DNA of 64,000 nt from the NCBI RefSeq assembly GCF_900115975.1, contig NZ_FOYM01000004.1:1-64000 (forward strand). The letters are read 5' to 3'. Every line of letters begins with the position of its first letter. The first letter of the stretch is position 1. The notes below the pieces were generated by a model that ran no database searches, had not been told where the DNA came from, and was given only the letters and a program-made list of their open reading frames with translations. Source of the DNA: Desulfoscipio geothermicus DSM 3669 (GTDB taxonomy: Bacteria; Bacillota; Desulfotomaculia; Desulfotomaculales; Desulfallaceae). The translations under genes and the position numbers were made by a program. Of the stretch, positions 23,346-30,966 are shown piece after piece.

Positions 23346-24414
23346 AATTTACACCCCCGGACATAGAAAATTGTTTGTTGCCTAAATATCCAAGACCCAG
23401 AACCAGGATTAAACCAACTACGACAGCCCATTGACCCGCTACAGGTACCCCCTTCGGGCTGGCAGCAAGGCCAAAATTATGGGCAAAAGCCGCACCAGCT
23501 ATTAAACCTAAAATTGAAATTACACAGTCCGTATTACCTTCACTGGCGGCTATTAACTGCCTTAAAGGGCATCCCCCAAGCAACGTCACTGCAGTACCGG
23601 CCAGGGCCATGCCTAGGAAATTCCAAACACCGTCACTGTGGGCTACCGGCTGGCCTGCAAAACCAGGGGTAAACATCCCGGTAATTAAGTTCCCTGCAAA
23701 AGCAAAAACAAGCATGGCTACGAAACCAATCAGCAGATGCACATCTTTAAACAGAATAAAGTCCCTAATACCACCAATCATACAAAACCGCGACCGCTGG
23801 GCCAAAATTCCCACGGCAATCCCGGCCCCAAGTGACAGAAATACCGGAGCGTGCATCGCCCCAGGTCCCTCCTGGCTTGTATAAAATACTGTTGTGCCGA
23901 ATAGAACCAATACGGTTATCACAAGGGTTACCAGGGGAAATACCTGGCCGTTTAAGTTGTGCTGCACATTTGCCCTGCCAAGGGAAAAGCCTTGGTTTAA
24001 AAAGTAAATTCCTACTGCTATACCAGCTATCAAACCTACAATTCCGACAATCGCATTTAGATCACCACCAGCCAATCTCAACACCGCACGGACGGGGCAG
24101 CCCAAAAAGACAAGCATACCGATCATGGCCACAAAAGCCAGGAAAAACCTGATTAAAGGACTGGATCCGCCTACTGATTTATACTCTCTGGTAAGCAAGG
24201 CTGCTCCAAAAGCACCAATGACCATACCCAAAATTTCGGGACGTATGTACTGGACGGGTGCCGCTTTGTGAAAACCCAGCCCGCCGCTGATATCGCGTAA
24301 AAAACAAGCAATGCAGTAACCCATATTGGGTGGGTTCCCGTATTTAACAAGCAATACTGCCATTACGCCAATAACTCCCCCTGTTACCCCCACCAACAAC
24401 CTCTTCTTTTGCAT
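23329..24414 (-). CDS. yedE: YeeE/YedE-family sulfur or selenium transporter
   Basis: A 361-aa protein with about ten membrane segments in two homologous halves. Conserved cysteine motifs mark the pore: G-Y-C-I-A-C-F near residue 33, F-L-G-C-P-V-R near 104, R-S-R-F-C-M-I-G-G near 208 and L-L-G-G-C-P-L-R-Q near 283. YeeE of this superfamily imports thiosulfate, and the YedE subgroup is annotated as a putative selenium transporter. GAGAGGTGG precedes ATG 24414. It begins only 24 bases after the 3' end of the selC-like tRNA on the same strand, so the two are probably one transcript. Confidence 0.88.
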   Translation of the reverse strand: MQKKRLLVGVTGGVIGVMAVLLVKYGNPPNMGYCIACFLRDISGGLGFHKAAPVQYIRPEILGMVIGAFGAALLTREYKSVGGSSPLIRFFLAFVAMIGMLVFLGCPVRAVLRLAGGDLNAIVGIVGLIAGIAVGIYFLNQGFSLGRANVQHNLNGQVFPLVTLVITVLVLFGTTVFYTSQEGPGAMHAPVFLSLGAGIAVGILAQRSRFCMIGGIRDFILFKDVHLLIGFVAMLVFAFAGNLITGMFTPGFAGQPVAHSDGVWNFLGMALAGTAVTLLGGCPLRQLIAASEGNTDCVISILGLIAGAAFAHNFGLAASPKGVPVAGQWAVVVGLILVLGLGYLGNKQFSMSGGVNFEQNS

Positions 24415-24437
24415 ATAACCACCTCTCGGAACTTATA

Positions 24438-24534
24438 TGGAGGGGAAAAGTCGGAATCGAACCGGACTTCCACTTGGATCACAAGCAGGCCAAGGGGTTT
24501 GCAGCCCGTGGGGGGCACCAACCCCATTTTCCCC
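24438..24534 (-). tRNA. selC-shaped tRNA with Cys anticodon GCA
   Basis: A 97-base RNA gene. Acceptor stem of eight pairs (GGGGAAAA 24534-24527 with TTTTCCCC 24449-24442), discriminator T at 24441 and encoded CCA. The D arm is a five-pair stem (GGGGT/GCCCC) with a four-base loop TGGT, as in bacterial tRNA-Sec. A long variable arm (CTTGG/CCAAG) and a T arm with TTCGATT loop and one bulged C (five pairs) follow. The anticodon loop CTGCAAA gives GCA (Cys, reads UGC); its stem is irregular beyond three G-C pairs. U73 is a CysRS identity base, while the 8-pair acceptor and D arm mimic tRNA-Sec. Related selC-like Cys tRNAs have been reported in tRNA surveys; the role is unsettled. Confidence 0.7.
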
Positions 24535-24905
24535 GGCTCTATTATTCAATATTATTCCATGGGTATCCTTTATTAACGTTATTTAATTATTTTATTAAGC
24601 TTTGCCTTTTGTTTAAACTTTTTTATGAACTTAAGACATAAAATAAATACAATGGTTTGCAAAACATAAAAGCCCGCCCTCCTTTCTAAAAAGGAATCAG
24701 CGAGCTTTGGCTATCATATTGGACTATTCTGCTCCCATTGATGAAAGAAGCGGGCTGTTCATTTTATTTTACAGTGGTACTTTCCAAAGATACTATGAAA
24801 AAAGAATCCATCGTTTGCAACACTACCCATAAAACATGTAACAAAACAAAAAGGTTGGACGTGCATTTCTGCGTCCAACCTCTAATCCGTTAATTTTTGT
24901 GGTTT
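24535..24905. other. Intergenic stretch with a long-range stem (24671-24756)
   Basis: AGCCCGC at 24671-24677 pairs with GCGGGCT at 24750-24756, enclosing about 70 bases that contain a smaller CCTTTC/AAAGG-type stem. On the minus strand the closing arm is followed by TTTATGTTTT, terminator-like. It lies between tRNA-Leu and the selC-like tRNA and could be a small RNA, a processing element or an overgrown terminator. No coding frame is convincing here. Confidence 0.4.
24852..24881 (-). terminator. Terminator after tRNA-Leu
   Basis: On the minus strand AGGTTGGACG...CGTCCAACCT is followed by TTTTGTTTTGTT, about 25 bases after the tRNA 3' end. Confidence 0.8.
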
Positions 24906-24990
24906 TGGTGCCGAAGGAGGGAGTCGAACCCTCACGGGAAAACCCGCACGATTTTGAGTCGTGTGCGTCTGCCAGTTCCGCCACTTCGGC
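24906..24990 (-). tRNA. tRNA-Leu(CAA)
   Basis: Canonical class II tRNA: acceptor GCCGAAG/CTTCGGC, T arm with GGTTCGACTCC, long variable arm (GCGGGTTTTCCCGT region), anticodon stem CACGA/TCGTG with loop CTCAAAA giving CAA, discriminator A and encoded CCA. The A73 and long variable arm support Leu. Confidence 0.92.
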
Positions 24991-25178
24991 ATGGTTATTT
25001 TTAAATGCAAGTCAATTAAAAGTTTTCTCAAACGACCTGCATATCAGATTTTAACACAGTTAAAACGCCATTGTCAACAGTATCAAAATGGAAAATGTCT
25101 GTTATGACATGGCAGCAGCCAAGTGGCAAAACAGGGAGGTTGTCCGTGCAGGAAAGGTGTTGGGTGTTGTCGAAAAAT

Positions 25179-25212
25179 AAGCCAGGGTGAAATATGATTC
25201 CTGGCTTTTTTC
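25179..25212 (+). terminator. Hairpin terminator upstream of the ECF sigma gene
   Basis: AAGCCAGG...CCTGGCTT followed by a T run. It overlaps an in-frame ATG (25187) of the sigma gene, so that ATG would be inside the terminator; this argues for the TTG start at 25238 and a promoter immediately before it. Confidence 0.75.
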
Positions 25213-25237
25213 TTATTATGACGGGAGTGAAATAAAA

Positions 25238-25861
25238 TTGCACCTTCCCGATGAAGAACTGGTGCAACAATCAATCAAAGGTGATCTTGATGCCTTTGAT
25301 CAACTGGTGCGCCGTTATGAAGGCAAAGTATACGGCCTGGCTTACCGGTTTATGGGTAATCACGCGGATGCCAGCGATCTGGCCCAGGAAACCTTTATCC
25401 GCATCTACCAGGCCCTGGCCAGGTTCAGGGGCGACTCTTCGTTTGCCACCTGGCTGTATAGAATCGCCGCCAACGCCTGCCGTGACGAGTTGAGAAAACG
25501 CCGGCGGCGGCGCAGCGTTTCCATGGAGGAGATGATGGACGCCTCCCCGGCCAATGTGCCCGTGGCCGGCGATGATTATTCACCCGAAGAGGTCGCCCAG
25601 CGTGGTGAAGTGCAGCGCCAGGTGCAGGATTGTTTAAATGAACTTTCCGAAGATCACAGGTTGATTCTTCTGATGCGGGAAATGCAAGGCATGAGTTATG
25701 AGGAAATTGCCGGTGTACTGGAATGTTCCCTGGGGACGGTAAAGTCCCGCATTAGCAGGGCCAGAAACGCCTTAAAAGAAAAGATGCGTAAGAAAGGGGA
25801 ACTTTTGACCCGCGACGGGCGTCTGAACGGAAAAGGGGGGAAGAGAAGTGCAATGCCATGA
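25238..25861 (+). CDS. ECF sigma factor (SigW-like)
   Basis: A 207-aa ECF sigma factor. Region 2 (A-F-D-Q-L-V-R-R-Y-E ... D-A-S-D-L-A-Q-E-T-F-I-R-I-Y) and region 4 (L-N-E-L-S-E-D-H-R-L-I-L-L-M-R-E-M-Q-G-M-S-Y-E-E-I-A ... G-T-V-K-S-R-I-S-R-A-R) are complete. TTG 25238 has GGGAGTGA seven bases upstream. The product should be held by the zinc-finger anti-sigma factor whose GTG start overlaps its last 14 bases. Likely an envelope- or redox-stress regulator. Confidence 0.88.
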   Translation: MHLPDEELVQQSIKGDLDAFDQLVRRYEGKVYGLAYRFMGNHADASDLAQETFIRIYQALARFRGDSSFATWLYRIAANACRDELRKRRRRRSVSMEEMMDASPANVPVAGDDYSPEEVAQRGEVQRQVQDCLNELSEDHRLILLMREMQGMSYEEIAGVLECSLGTVKSRISRARNALKEKMRKKGELLTRDGRLNGKGGKRSAMP

Positions 25862-27116
25862 CATCTGTGAACTGTTATCAGCATATATCGACGGCATGCT
25901 TGATTCCTCCCAGGCTGCCCGGGTGGAAGAACATATTGCGTCCTGCGCGGTATGCAAAATGGAATATGAAGATTTGAGGACCGCTGTGGACTTGGTCAGG
26001 GGGCTGCCGGAGGTTGCCCCGCCACCCGAATTTCATGACCGGCTGCAGCAAAAGTTGCGTTCTTTGCCCGCACCGGCGGATACAAATCTTAAAACCGGGC
26101 TGCTATACAAGCTGGCCCGGGGTAAGTGGTGCGGAACGCTGGCTGCGGCGGCGGTGATATTCCTGACTGTCGGGGTGACCGCCCTGTGGTATAACAGCAA
26201 TAACGGTGCAATCCTCGACCCGGTTTTGCAGAACAATGTGGAGAAGAATAATCAAAATAGTGCCGATACTATCGACAAAGGAAATACGGTTAGCCCGAAT
26301 GCTTATAAATCAATGGACGGAAAAAAGGTTGCCGACGGGCAGCAGGAGTATGTTGCTAACCCCAGCCTGGAGGAATCCAGCCCCGCCTACAACGCGCCGC
26401 CCGGCATGGGGGGGCTGGAAAAATCCGGGGCGTTGGTGGCGCAGTCCGCACCGGGTACGACAGCTCCCGGTGACGGCGAACAGGTGCGCAGTCTGTCCGC
26501 TCCGGTGGGCGCAGCGGACCGGGCTACCAAGAACCAATCTCCGGAGAGTAAACACCCGGCCGGAGATGAACCGCAGTTGACTGTCAGCGCGGTACCCCGG
26601 GCCGAGCCCGGGGACCCCGGTGCCAAAGACGGCAGGGCAGGCGGCAGTGGTAGGACTATGGAAGACGAAACCATTTTGGCTATGGAATATACTGTGACTG
26701 TAAAAGGACTGCCCGAAAACCCGGAACAATTGTTGACGGAAACGGCGGGCAAGTACGGCGGGGTCATTGAGTCCAAACCGGTTGAGCCGGGGCAGTACTG
26801 GTCCATGCGCATTCCCGCGGGTCAAGTTGAACTGTTTTTTGATGAAATTGAAAAATATGGAAAAGTGGAAGACAAATGTATCCAATCAAATGATTTAACT
26901 GCTGATTTTGGCCGGACTCGGGATAAGTTAAACGAGTTGTTGGCACGGGAAGAAAAATTATTGCAAGAGCGGGGCGTTGCGGAAGATGCCGGCCAAAAAT
27001 CGGGCGTGGACAAGGAACTGTCTGAGCTGCAGGAGCAAATTACCACCCTCAGGCATGTTCTGGCCGGCATGCAGCAAGCCCCCAATATGGTCACGGTACA
27101 AATTATGGTGCAATAG
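25848..27116 (+). CDS. Zinc-finger anti-sigma factor with C-terminal DUF4349-like domain
   Basis: A 422-aa membrane protein. The N-terminal ZAS motif H-I-A-S-C-A-V-C (with upstream C-H) binds zinc and the sigma factor; one membrane helix lies near residues 90-110; a long Pro/Ala/Gly-rich linker leads to an external DUF4349-like domain with T-V-K-G-L-P-E-N-P, G-G-V-I-E-S-K and R-I-P-A-G-Q, closing in a coiled coil. GTG 25848 overlaps the ECF sigma gene. Signal is probably sensed by the external domain and relayed by release or proteolysis. Confidence 0.85.
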   Translation: MQCHDICELLSAYIDGMLDSSQAARVEEHIASCAVCKMEYEDLRTAVDLVRGLPEVAPPPEFHDRLQQKLRSLPAPADTNLKTGLLYKLARGKWCGTLAAAAVIFLTVGVTALWYNSNNGAILDPVLQNNVEKNNQNSADTIDKGNTVSPNAYKSMDGKKVADGQQEYVANPSLEESSPAYNAPPGMGGLEKSGALVAQSAPGTTAPGDGEQVRSLSAPVGAADRATKNQSPESKHPAGDEPQLTVSAVPRAEPGDPGAKDGRAGGSGRTMEDETILAMEYTVTVKGLPENPEQLLTETAGKYGGVIESKPVEPGQYWSMRIPAGQVELFFDEIEKYGKVEDKCIQSNDLTADFGRTRDKLNELLAREEKLLQERGVAEDAGQKSGVDKELSELQEQITTLRHVLAGMQQAPNMVTVQIMVQ

Positions 27117-27270
27117 GTCAAGTTTATTATTTGGCAACCAAGCCCAATAACCTGTTAAAGCTATTGCTTCGCTGGTAAATTGCAGTTAAAATAGGAATAG
27201 TTGCGGTTTGGACATGCTTATAATGTTTAACCCCGTTAGTTATACTAGGATTAGAAGGGAGGTCGGAAAA

Positions 27271-27492
27271 GTGCGCGAAAAAGTGCAAGCTGCCCTGGAT
27301 AAAGTGCGTCCCGCCCTGCAGCGCGACGGCGGTGATGTTGAGTTGGTTGAAGTTACGCCTGACGGCGTAGTAAAAGTAAGATTGAAAGGTGCTTGCGGCG
27401 GGTGACCGATGTCCACGTATACCCTGAAAATGGGGATTGAGCGGTCGCTCAAGCAAGCTGTGCCCGAGGTGAAAGAAGTAGTCCAGGCATGA
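27271..27492 (+). CDS. NifU C-terminal-domain (Nfu) Fe-S protein, candidate selenoprotein with in-frame UGA
   Basis: GTG 27271, with GGGAGG eight bases upstream, starts [24 protein letters not shown], then K-G-A-C-G-G. The next codon is TGA (27403-27405), followed in the same frame by [16 protein letters not shown] and E-V-K-E-V-V-Q-A to TGA 27492. Nfu domains have C-G-G-C-P here; the two Cys of a dimer bind a 4Fe-4S cluster for delivery. The UGA replaces exactly the second cluster Cys, total length (73 aa) equals normal Nfu, and the downstream part is intact. Selenocysteine is the attractive reading; a simple TGC-to-TGA nonsense mutation cannot be excluded from one sequence. Confidence 0.75.
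27407..27439 (+). promoter_or_regulatory. Candidate SECIS-like hairpin just after the nfu UGA
   Basis: Starting two bases after the UGA, CGAT-G-TCCA (27407-27415) can pair with TGGG-G-ATTG (27431-27439) around a 15-base loop, including two G-U pairs and one G-G mismatch. Bacterial SECIS elements sit in this position, but this fold is weak and was found by eye. Confidence 0.3.
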
Positions 27493-27500
27493 ATTGAAGC

Positions 27501-27524
27501 AACCCCTGCTCCGGCGGGGGTTTT
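27501..27524 (+). terminator. Terminator after nfu
   Basis: AACCCCTGC-TCC-GGCGGGGGTTTT, nine bases after the distal stop codon (27490-27492), not after the UGA. This fits a gene that really extends past the UGA. Confidence 0.75.
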
Positions 27525-27556
27525 ATGGTTATAGAACATGGTTTGGGGGTTTTGCA

Positions 27557-28390
27557 ATGACCGAAAGTTTCCAACTGGCGGTATGCCAGAATAATGTAGT
27601 GGAAAAAAAGGCGGAGAATATCCGGCGCGCCGAAGATATGATTCGGGAAGCCGCCGGTATGGGTGCCCGGGTGGTGGTGCTGCCGGAAATGTTCAACTGC
27701 CCGTATGAAACCCGGCTGTTCCCTGATTATGCCGAACCTTACCCGGACGGAGAAACGGTGCGAATGCTGTCCCGGGTGGCGGCCGACGCGGGTATTGTGC
27801 TGGTGGGCGGATCCATTCCGGAAAAAGATGGGGATATCGTTTACAACACCTGTTTTACTTTCGGTCCAAGAGGAGAACTTTTGGGGCGGCACCGTAAAGT
27901 GCACCTTTTTGATGTGGATTTGCCCAACCTGCGGGTCAGGGAATCAAGCACTTTGGGTCCGGGTAACGATGTGGCCGTGATGGACGCCGGGTTTGTCAAG
28001 CTGGGGGTGATGATCTGTTTTGACGTGCGGTTTCCCGAGCTGGCCCGGTTGCTGGCCCTGGGCGGCATTGATGTGCTGGTGGTCCCGGCCGCGTTCAACA
28101 CCATTACCGGTCCTGCGCACTGGGATTTAAATATGCGGGCCCGGGCGGTGGACAACCAGGTTTACGTGGCTGCAGCTTCACCGGCCCGGGATGAAAACGC
28201 CGGTTACGTGGTTTATGGTCACTCTATGGTGGTGGACCCCTGGGGCGATACAGTAGCCCGGGCCGGAACCGGCGAAGAAATCATTATCGGGGAGATTGAC
28301 CCGGAAAGAATTAAGGAGGTGCGCGCCCGCCTGCCTTTGCTGGCTCAGATGCGCACCGACCTGTATGAATTACGAAAGAGTGGCCGGTGA
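27557..28390 (+). CDS. Carbon-nitrogen hydrolase (nitrilase superfamily, omega-amidase-like)
   Basis: A 277-aa nitrilase-fold amidase. Catalytic triad residues are visible: Glu in V-V-L-P-E-M-F-N, Lys in H-R-K-V-H-L-F-D, Cys in M-I-C-F-D-V-R-F-P-E. The sequence resembles Nit2/YafV-type omega-amidases that hydrolyse alpha-keto amides from transamination side reactions. ATG 27557 is the natural start; longer frames run into the preceding terminator. Monocistronic by context. Confidence 0.88.
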   Translation: MTESFQLAVCQNNVVEKKAENIRRAEDMIREAAGMGARVVVLPEMFNCPYETRLFPDYAEPYPDGETVRMLSRVAADAGIVLVGGSIPEKDGDIVYNTCFTFGPRGELLGRHRKVHLFDVDLPNLRVRESSTLGPGNDVAVMDAGFVKLGVMICFDVRFPELARLLALGGIDVLVVPAAFNTITGPAHWDLNMRARAVDNQVYVAAASPARDENAGYVVYGHSMVVDPWGDTVARAGTGEEIIIGEIDPERIKEVRARLPLLAQMRTDLYELRKSGR

Positions 28391-28509
28391 CGGGGAATCG
28401 GTTAAAAATATCATAAAAATACTTTCTCTGTTTCGGTCCCTTCTTCCTTGGCTGCGCCTTTAAAAAAGTGATCCGGTAAAATAATATCTAACTATATATT
28501 TAAGGACAG

Positions 28510-28546
28510 CCCCCGGTAAAAGGTTGCAGTTTTACCGGGGGTTGTT
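28510..28546 (+). terminator. Terminator after the nitrilase gene
   Basis: CCCCCGGTAAAA...TTTTACCGGGGG followed by TTGTTTGTG. Confidence 0.85.
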
Positions 28547-28667
28547 TGTGACTACGATGATGGGCGAAATGAAAGACTACTTTATGTAGAATGCTGTTCG
28601 TTGATGATGCTTGACGCAGCCGGTATAGAGGTGTATAAATACCTTTAGGAGAAATGGAGGTATAAGT

Positions 28668-29759
28668 ATGCTTACATGTGGTATTGTTGGTTTGCCCATG
28701 GTTGGTAAAACCACAATTTTTAATTTAGTAACCAATTCGGATTTTGAGACATCCAATTATTTAACGGGTAAGACTGAAATTAATGTATCCATGGCCAATG
28801 TTCCAGACACCAGGATTGATTTTCTTGCTAATCTATACAAGCCCAAGAAGACCACCTACGCCCAGATTCAATTCAGCGACGTACCGGGTCTGGTGCGGGG
28901 GGCCAGCGAGGGCAAGGGGGTGGGCAACCGTTTTCTGGACGGCATCCGCAACGCAGACCTCCTGGTGCATGTAGTACGGGCCTTCGAGAACAAGGATGTG
29001 CCCCACGTAGATGACAGCATCGACCCCATGCGGGACATTGAAACCGTAAACATGGAAATTTTGCTGGCCGACATGGACCTGGTGGAAAAAAGAATTGAGC
29101 GTATTAAGGCCGGGAAGAAAATAAAGAAGGAACAGGAAGCAGAAATAGCAGTGCTGCAAAAGTGCCTGGAGGCACTGGAAAACGAGGTAACTGTACATAA
29201 CATAGACCTTTCGGCAGCGGAAAGGGAGCTGTTGGTCAACTATAGCTTTTTAACGGACAAGCCCATGATAATGGCTGTGAATATTGACGAGGAGCAACTG
29301 CGTTCCGGTAGCTACCCTGAAATGGAGCAGGTGCGGGAATTTGCTGCGGAAAAGGGCATTATTTTACTGGAGATATGCGGTCAGATTGAAATGGAAATAA
29401 GCCAGCTTCCCGGTGATGACAGAAAGGAGTTTATGGAGGACCTGGGACTCAACGAGTCCGGTATCGACCGGCTGGCCCGGGCTGCTTACGACACCCTTGG
29501 CCTGATATCGTTTTTCACTGTGGGTGAGGACGAGGTTAAGGCCTGGACGATACCGGAGGGATTGAATGCCAAAAGTGCTGCCGGCAAGATCCACTCCGAC
29601 CTGGAGCGGGGGTTTATCCGGGCCGAGGTGGTAGCTTTTAAAGACCTTTATGAACTTGGGAATATGACCAAAGTCAAAGAAAAGGGCCTGGCCCGCCTGG
29701 AGGGCAAGGACTACATAGTCAAGGACGGGGATATTATGAATATCCGGTTTAATGTATAG
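28668..29759 (+). CDS. ychF: YchF-type P-loop ATPase/GTPase
   Basis: A 363-aa Obg-like protein: G1 G-L-P-M-V-G-K-T-T, switch region D-V-P-G-L-V-R-G-A-S-E-G-K-G-V-G-N-R-F-L, the N-x-x-E-type base motif (N-I-D-E) that prefers ATP in this family, a coiled-coil insertion and a C-terminal TGS domain (S-F-F-T-V-G-E-D-E-V-K-A-W ... G-K-I-H-S-D-L-E-R-G-F-I-R-A-E-V). YchF binds ribosomes/70S stalk and influences stress translation. ATGGAGGTATAAGT precedes the ATG. Confidence 0.9.
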   Translation: MLTCGIVGLPMVGKTTIFNLVTNSDFETSNYLTGKTEINVSMANVPDTRIDFLANLYKPKKTTYAQIQFSDVPGLVRGASEGKGVGNRFLDGIRNADLLVHVVRAFENKDVPHVDDSIDPMRDIETVNMEILLADMDLVEKRIERIKAGKKIKKEQEAEIAVLQKCLEALENEVTVHNIDLSAAERELLVNYSFLTDKPMIMAVNIDEEQLRSGSYPEMEQVREFAAEKGIILLEICGQIEMEISQLPGDDRKEFMEDLGLNESGIDRLARAAYDTLGLISFFTVGEDEVKAWTIPEGLNAKSAAGKIHSDLERGFIRAEVVAFKDLYELGNMTKVKEKGLARLEGKDYIVKDGDIMNIRFNV

Positions 29760-29780
29760 CCCGGCAACGCGCCGGGCTTT
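29758..29780 (+). terminator. Terminator after ychF
   Basis: AGCCCGGC-AACGC-GCCGGGCTTT, beginning within the ychF stop codon. Confidence 0.8.
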
Positions 29781-29936
29781 GTGCTCATTTAGGAATCTAT
29801 ACCGCGTCCTTTTCAATTTAGGCTTACGGTCCCGGAAAAAAATAAGACTGTGTCGTTTAAGCTTTAAGACCGTAGATACATGCTGTCGGCTATTAAAAAA
29901 AGTAAAATTATAAAAAAAAATCGGAGGTGATGGTTG

Positions 29937-30125
29937 ATGTCGCTGTTGGCCAAGCTGTGGAAGGAAGAGAGCGGTCAGGGAATGGCGGAGTATGGTTTAA
30001 TTTTAGCCCTGGTGGCAGTTTTATGCATTGCCGCATTTACAGGATTGAGCGGTAAAATTTCGAGTAAACTAAATGAAGTTGGCACCCAAATTGAAAATAA
30101 CGGTAGTTCTACTCCTACTCAATAA
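29937..30125 (+). CDS. flp: Flp-type Tad pilin
   Basis: A 62-aa class IVb prepilin: short positively charged leader, G-Q-G-M-A-E-Y-G-L-I-L-A-L-V-A-V with the G(x4)E-Y motif just after the processing site, then a hydrophobic helix and a short polar tail. The prepilin peptidase encoded at 30421 should cleave after the Gly. ATG 29937 has TCGGAGGTGATGG upstream (TTG 29934 also in frame). It opens the Tad pilus locus. Confidence 0.88.
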   Translation: MSLLAKLWKEESGQGMAEYGLILALVAVLCIAAFTGLSGKISSKLNEVGTQIENNGSSTPTQ

Positions 30126-30158
30126 CTATTGATATGTTATCTTGATTTTTAGGGGACG

Positions 30159-30338
30159 ATGCCCATCGATAGCTTATTAACTTTGTTAAAAAATGTAGTT
30201 ATCGACGAAACCGGTCAGGGAATAGTGGAATGCGTACTTATACTTTCATTGATTGCCGTTATGTGCATAACTGCCTTACAAAGCCTGGCCCCGAAAATAA
30301 TTATCTTAGTTGACAAAACAGCCGCTGAATTCCAGTAA
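30159..30338 (+). CDS. Second Flp-like pilin with E-C in place of E-Y
   Basis: A 59-aa prepilin-like protein preceded by AGGGGACG. It shows G-Q-G-I-V-E-C-V-L-I-L-S-L-I-A-V-M-C and a short hydrophobic helix ending A-A-E-F-Q. Same architecture as Flp, but the conserved Tyr after Glu is Cys and a second Cys lies in the helix. It may be a minor pilin or a pseudopilin initiating assembly. It sits between flp and a terminator, so flp and this gene may be expressed far above the assembly genes. Confidence 0.75.
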   Translation: MPIDSLLTLLKNVVIDETGQGIVECVLILSLIAVMCITALQSLAPKIIILVDKTAAEFQ

Positions 30339-30361
30339 CATAATATGCTAAATTTTCCAGG

Positions 30362-30400
30362 TGACCCTACTTAGGACCCAACTTAAGTAGGGTCGCGTTT
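30362..30400 (+). terminator. Terminator between pilin genes and Tad assembly genes
   Basis: GACCCTACTTA...TAAGTAGGGTC followed by GCGTTTT. Partial read-through here would set the ratio of pilin to assembly machinery. Confidence 0.75.
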
Positions 30401-30420
30401 TCAAAAGGTGGGTGACCCTG

Positions 30421-30960
30421 ATGATAAACCCGGACGTTCCCCTTGTTACTTACATTGATGTTCCGGTGATTATTCTTTTGCTGATTTGTTGTTATACCGA
30501 CCTGCGTTCTCGGAAAATATACAACCATGTTTTATTACCTGCCGTCGTGACGGCTTTTATGGTCAACTTTCTAAATGGCGGATTGTCCGCCTGCCTGGAC
30601 AGCTTGCAAGGGCTGCTTTTGGGAATGGCCCTGTTGATCATCCCCTTCGCCGCCGGGGGCATGGGGGCGGGTGACGTCAAACTGCTGGGCGCCATCGGCG
30701 CTTTTAAAGGGCCCGAGTTTGTTTTTACCGTCTTTTTGGCCGGAGCCATTGCCGGCGGCATCGTATCCCTTTATTTGCTTGCTCGAAAGGGCAAATTATT
30801 GCTGACGTTAAAGAAAATCTACTATCTTTTCCTTAACAAATTGTTACATATTCCATCAAGCATAACTTTCAACAAACTGGAAACGGCGGTGCAGGGTGAG
30901 AGTTTCCCCTATGCCCTGGCATTGGGTCTGGGGGCAGCATGGGCATATATTCTGGGGTGA
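30421..30960 (+). CDS. tadV: TadV/CpaA prepilin peptidase
   Basis: A 179-aa A24-type aspartic membrane peptidase. Catalytic aspartates are in C-Y-T-D-L-R-S-R-K-I and G-A-G-D-V-K-L-L, with about five to six membrane helices. It cleaves Flp prepilins (and TadE/F) at the cytoplasmic side. ATG 30421 with AAGGTGGG upstream is preferred over GTG 30412. First gene of the assembly operon; tadE starts seven bases after its stop. Confidence 0.88.
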   Translation: MINPDVPLVTYIDVPVIILLLICCYTDLRSRKIYNHVLLPAVVTAFMVNFLNGGLSACLDSLQGLLLGMALLIIPFAAGGMGAGDVKLLGAIGAFKGPEFVFTVFLAGAIAGGIVSLYLLARKGKLLLTLKKIYYLFLNKLLHIPSSITFNKLETAVQGESFPYALALGLGAAWAYILG

Positions 30961-30966
30961 TTTATC

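Noticed and set aside
24438-24534. Ordinary tRNA-Sec (UCA anticodon)
   Set aside because: The loop reads CTGCAAA, so the anticodon is GCA, and the discriminator is U rather than the G of SerRS-charged tRNA-Sec.
25187-25861. ATG 25187 as the ECF sigma start
   Set aside because: It falls inside a terminator hairpin (25179-25212) and has no ribosome site; TTG 25238 has GGGAGTGA at good spacing.
27208-27405. nfu as a short protein ending at the UGA from an upstream start at 27208
   Set aside because: The region before 27271 has no Nfu similarity and GGGAGG points to GTG 27271; conserved Nfu sequence continues after the UGA.
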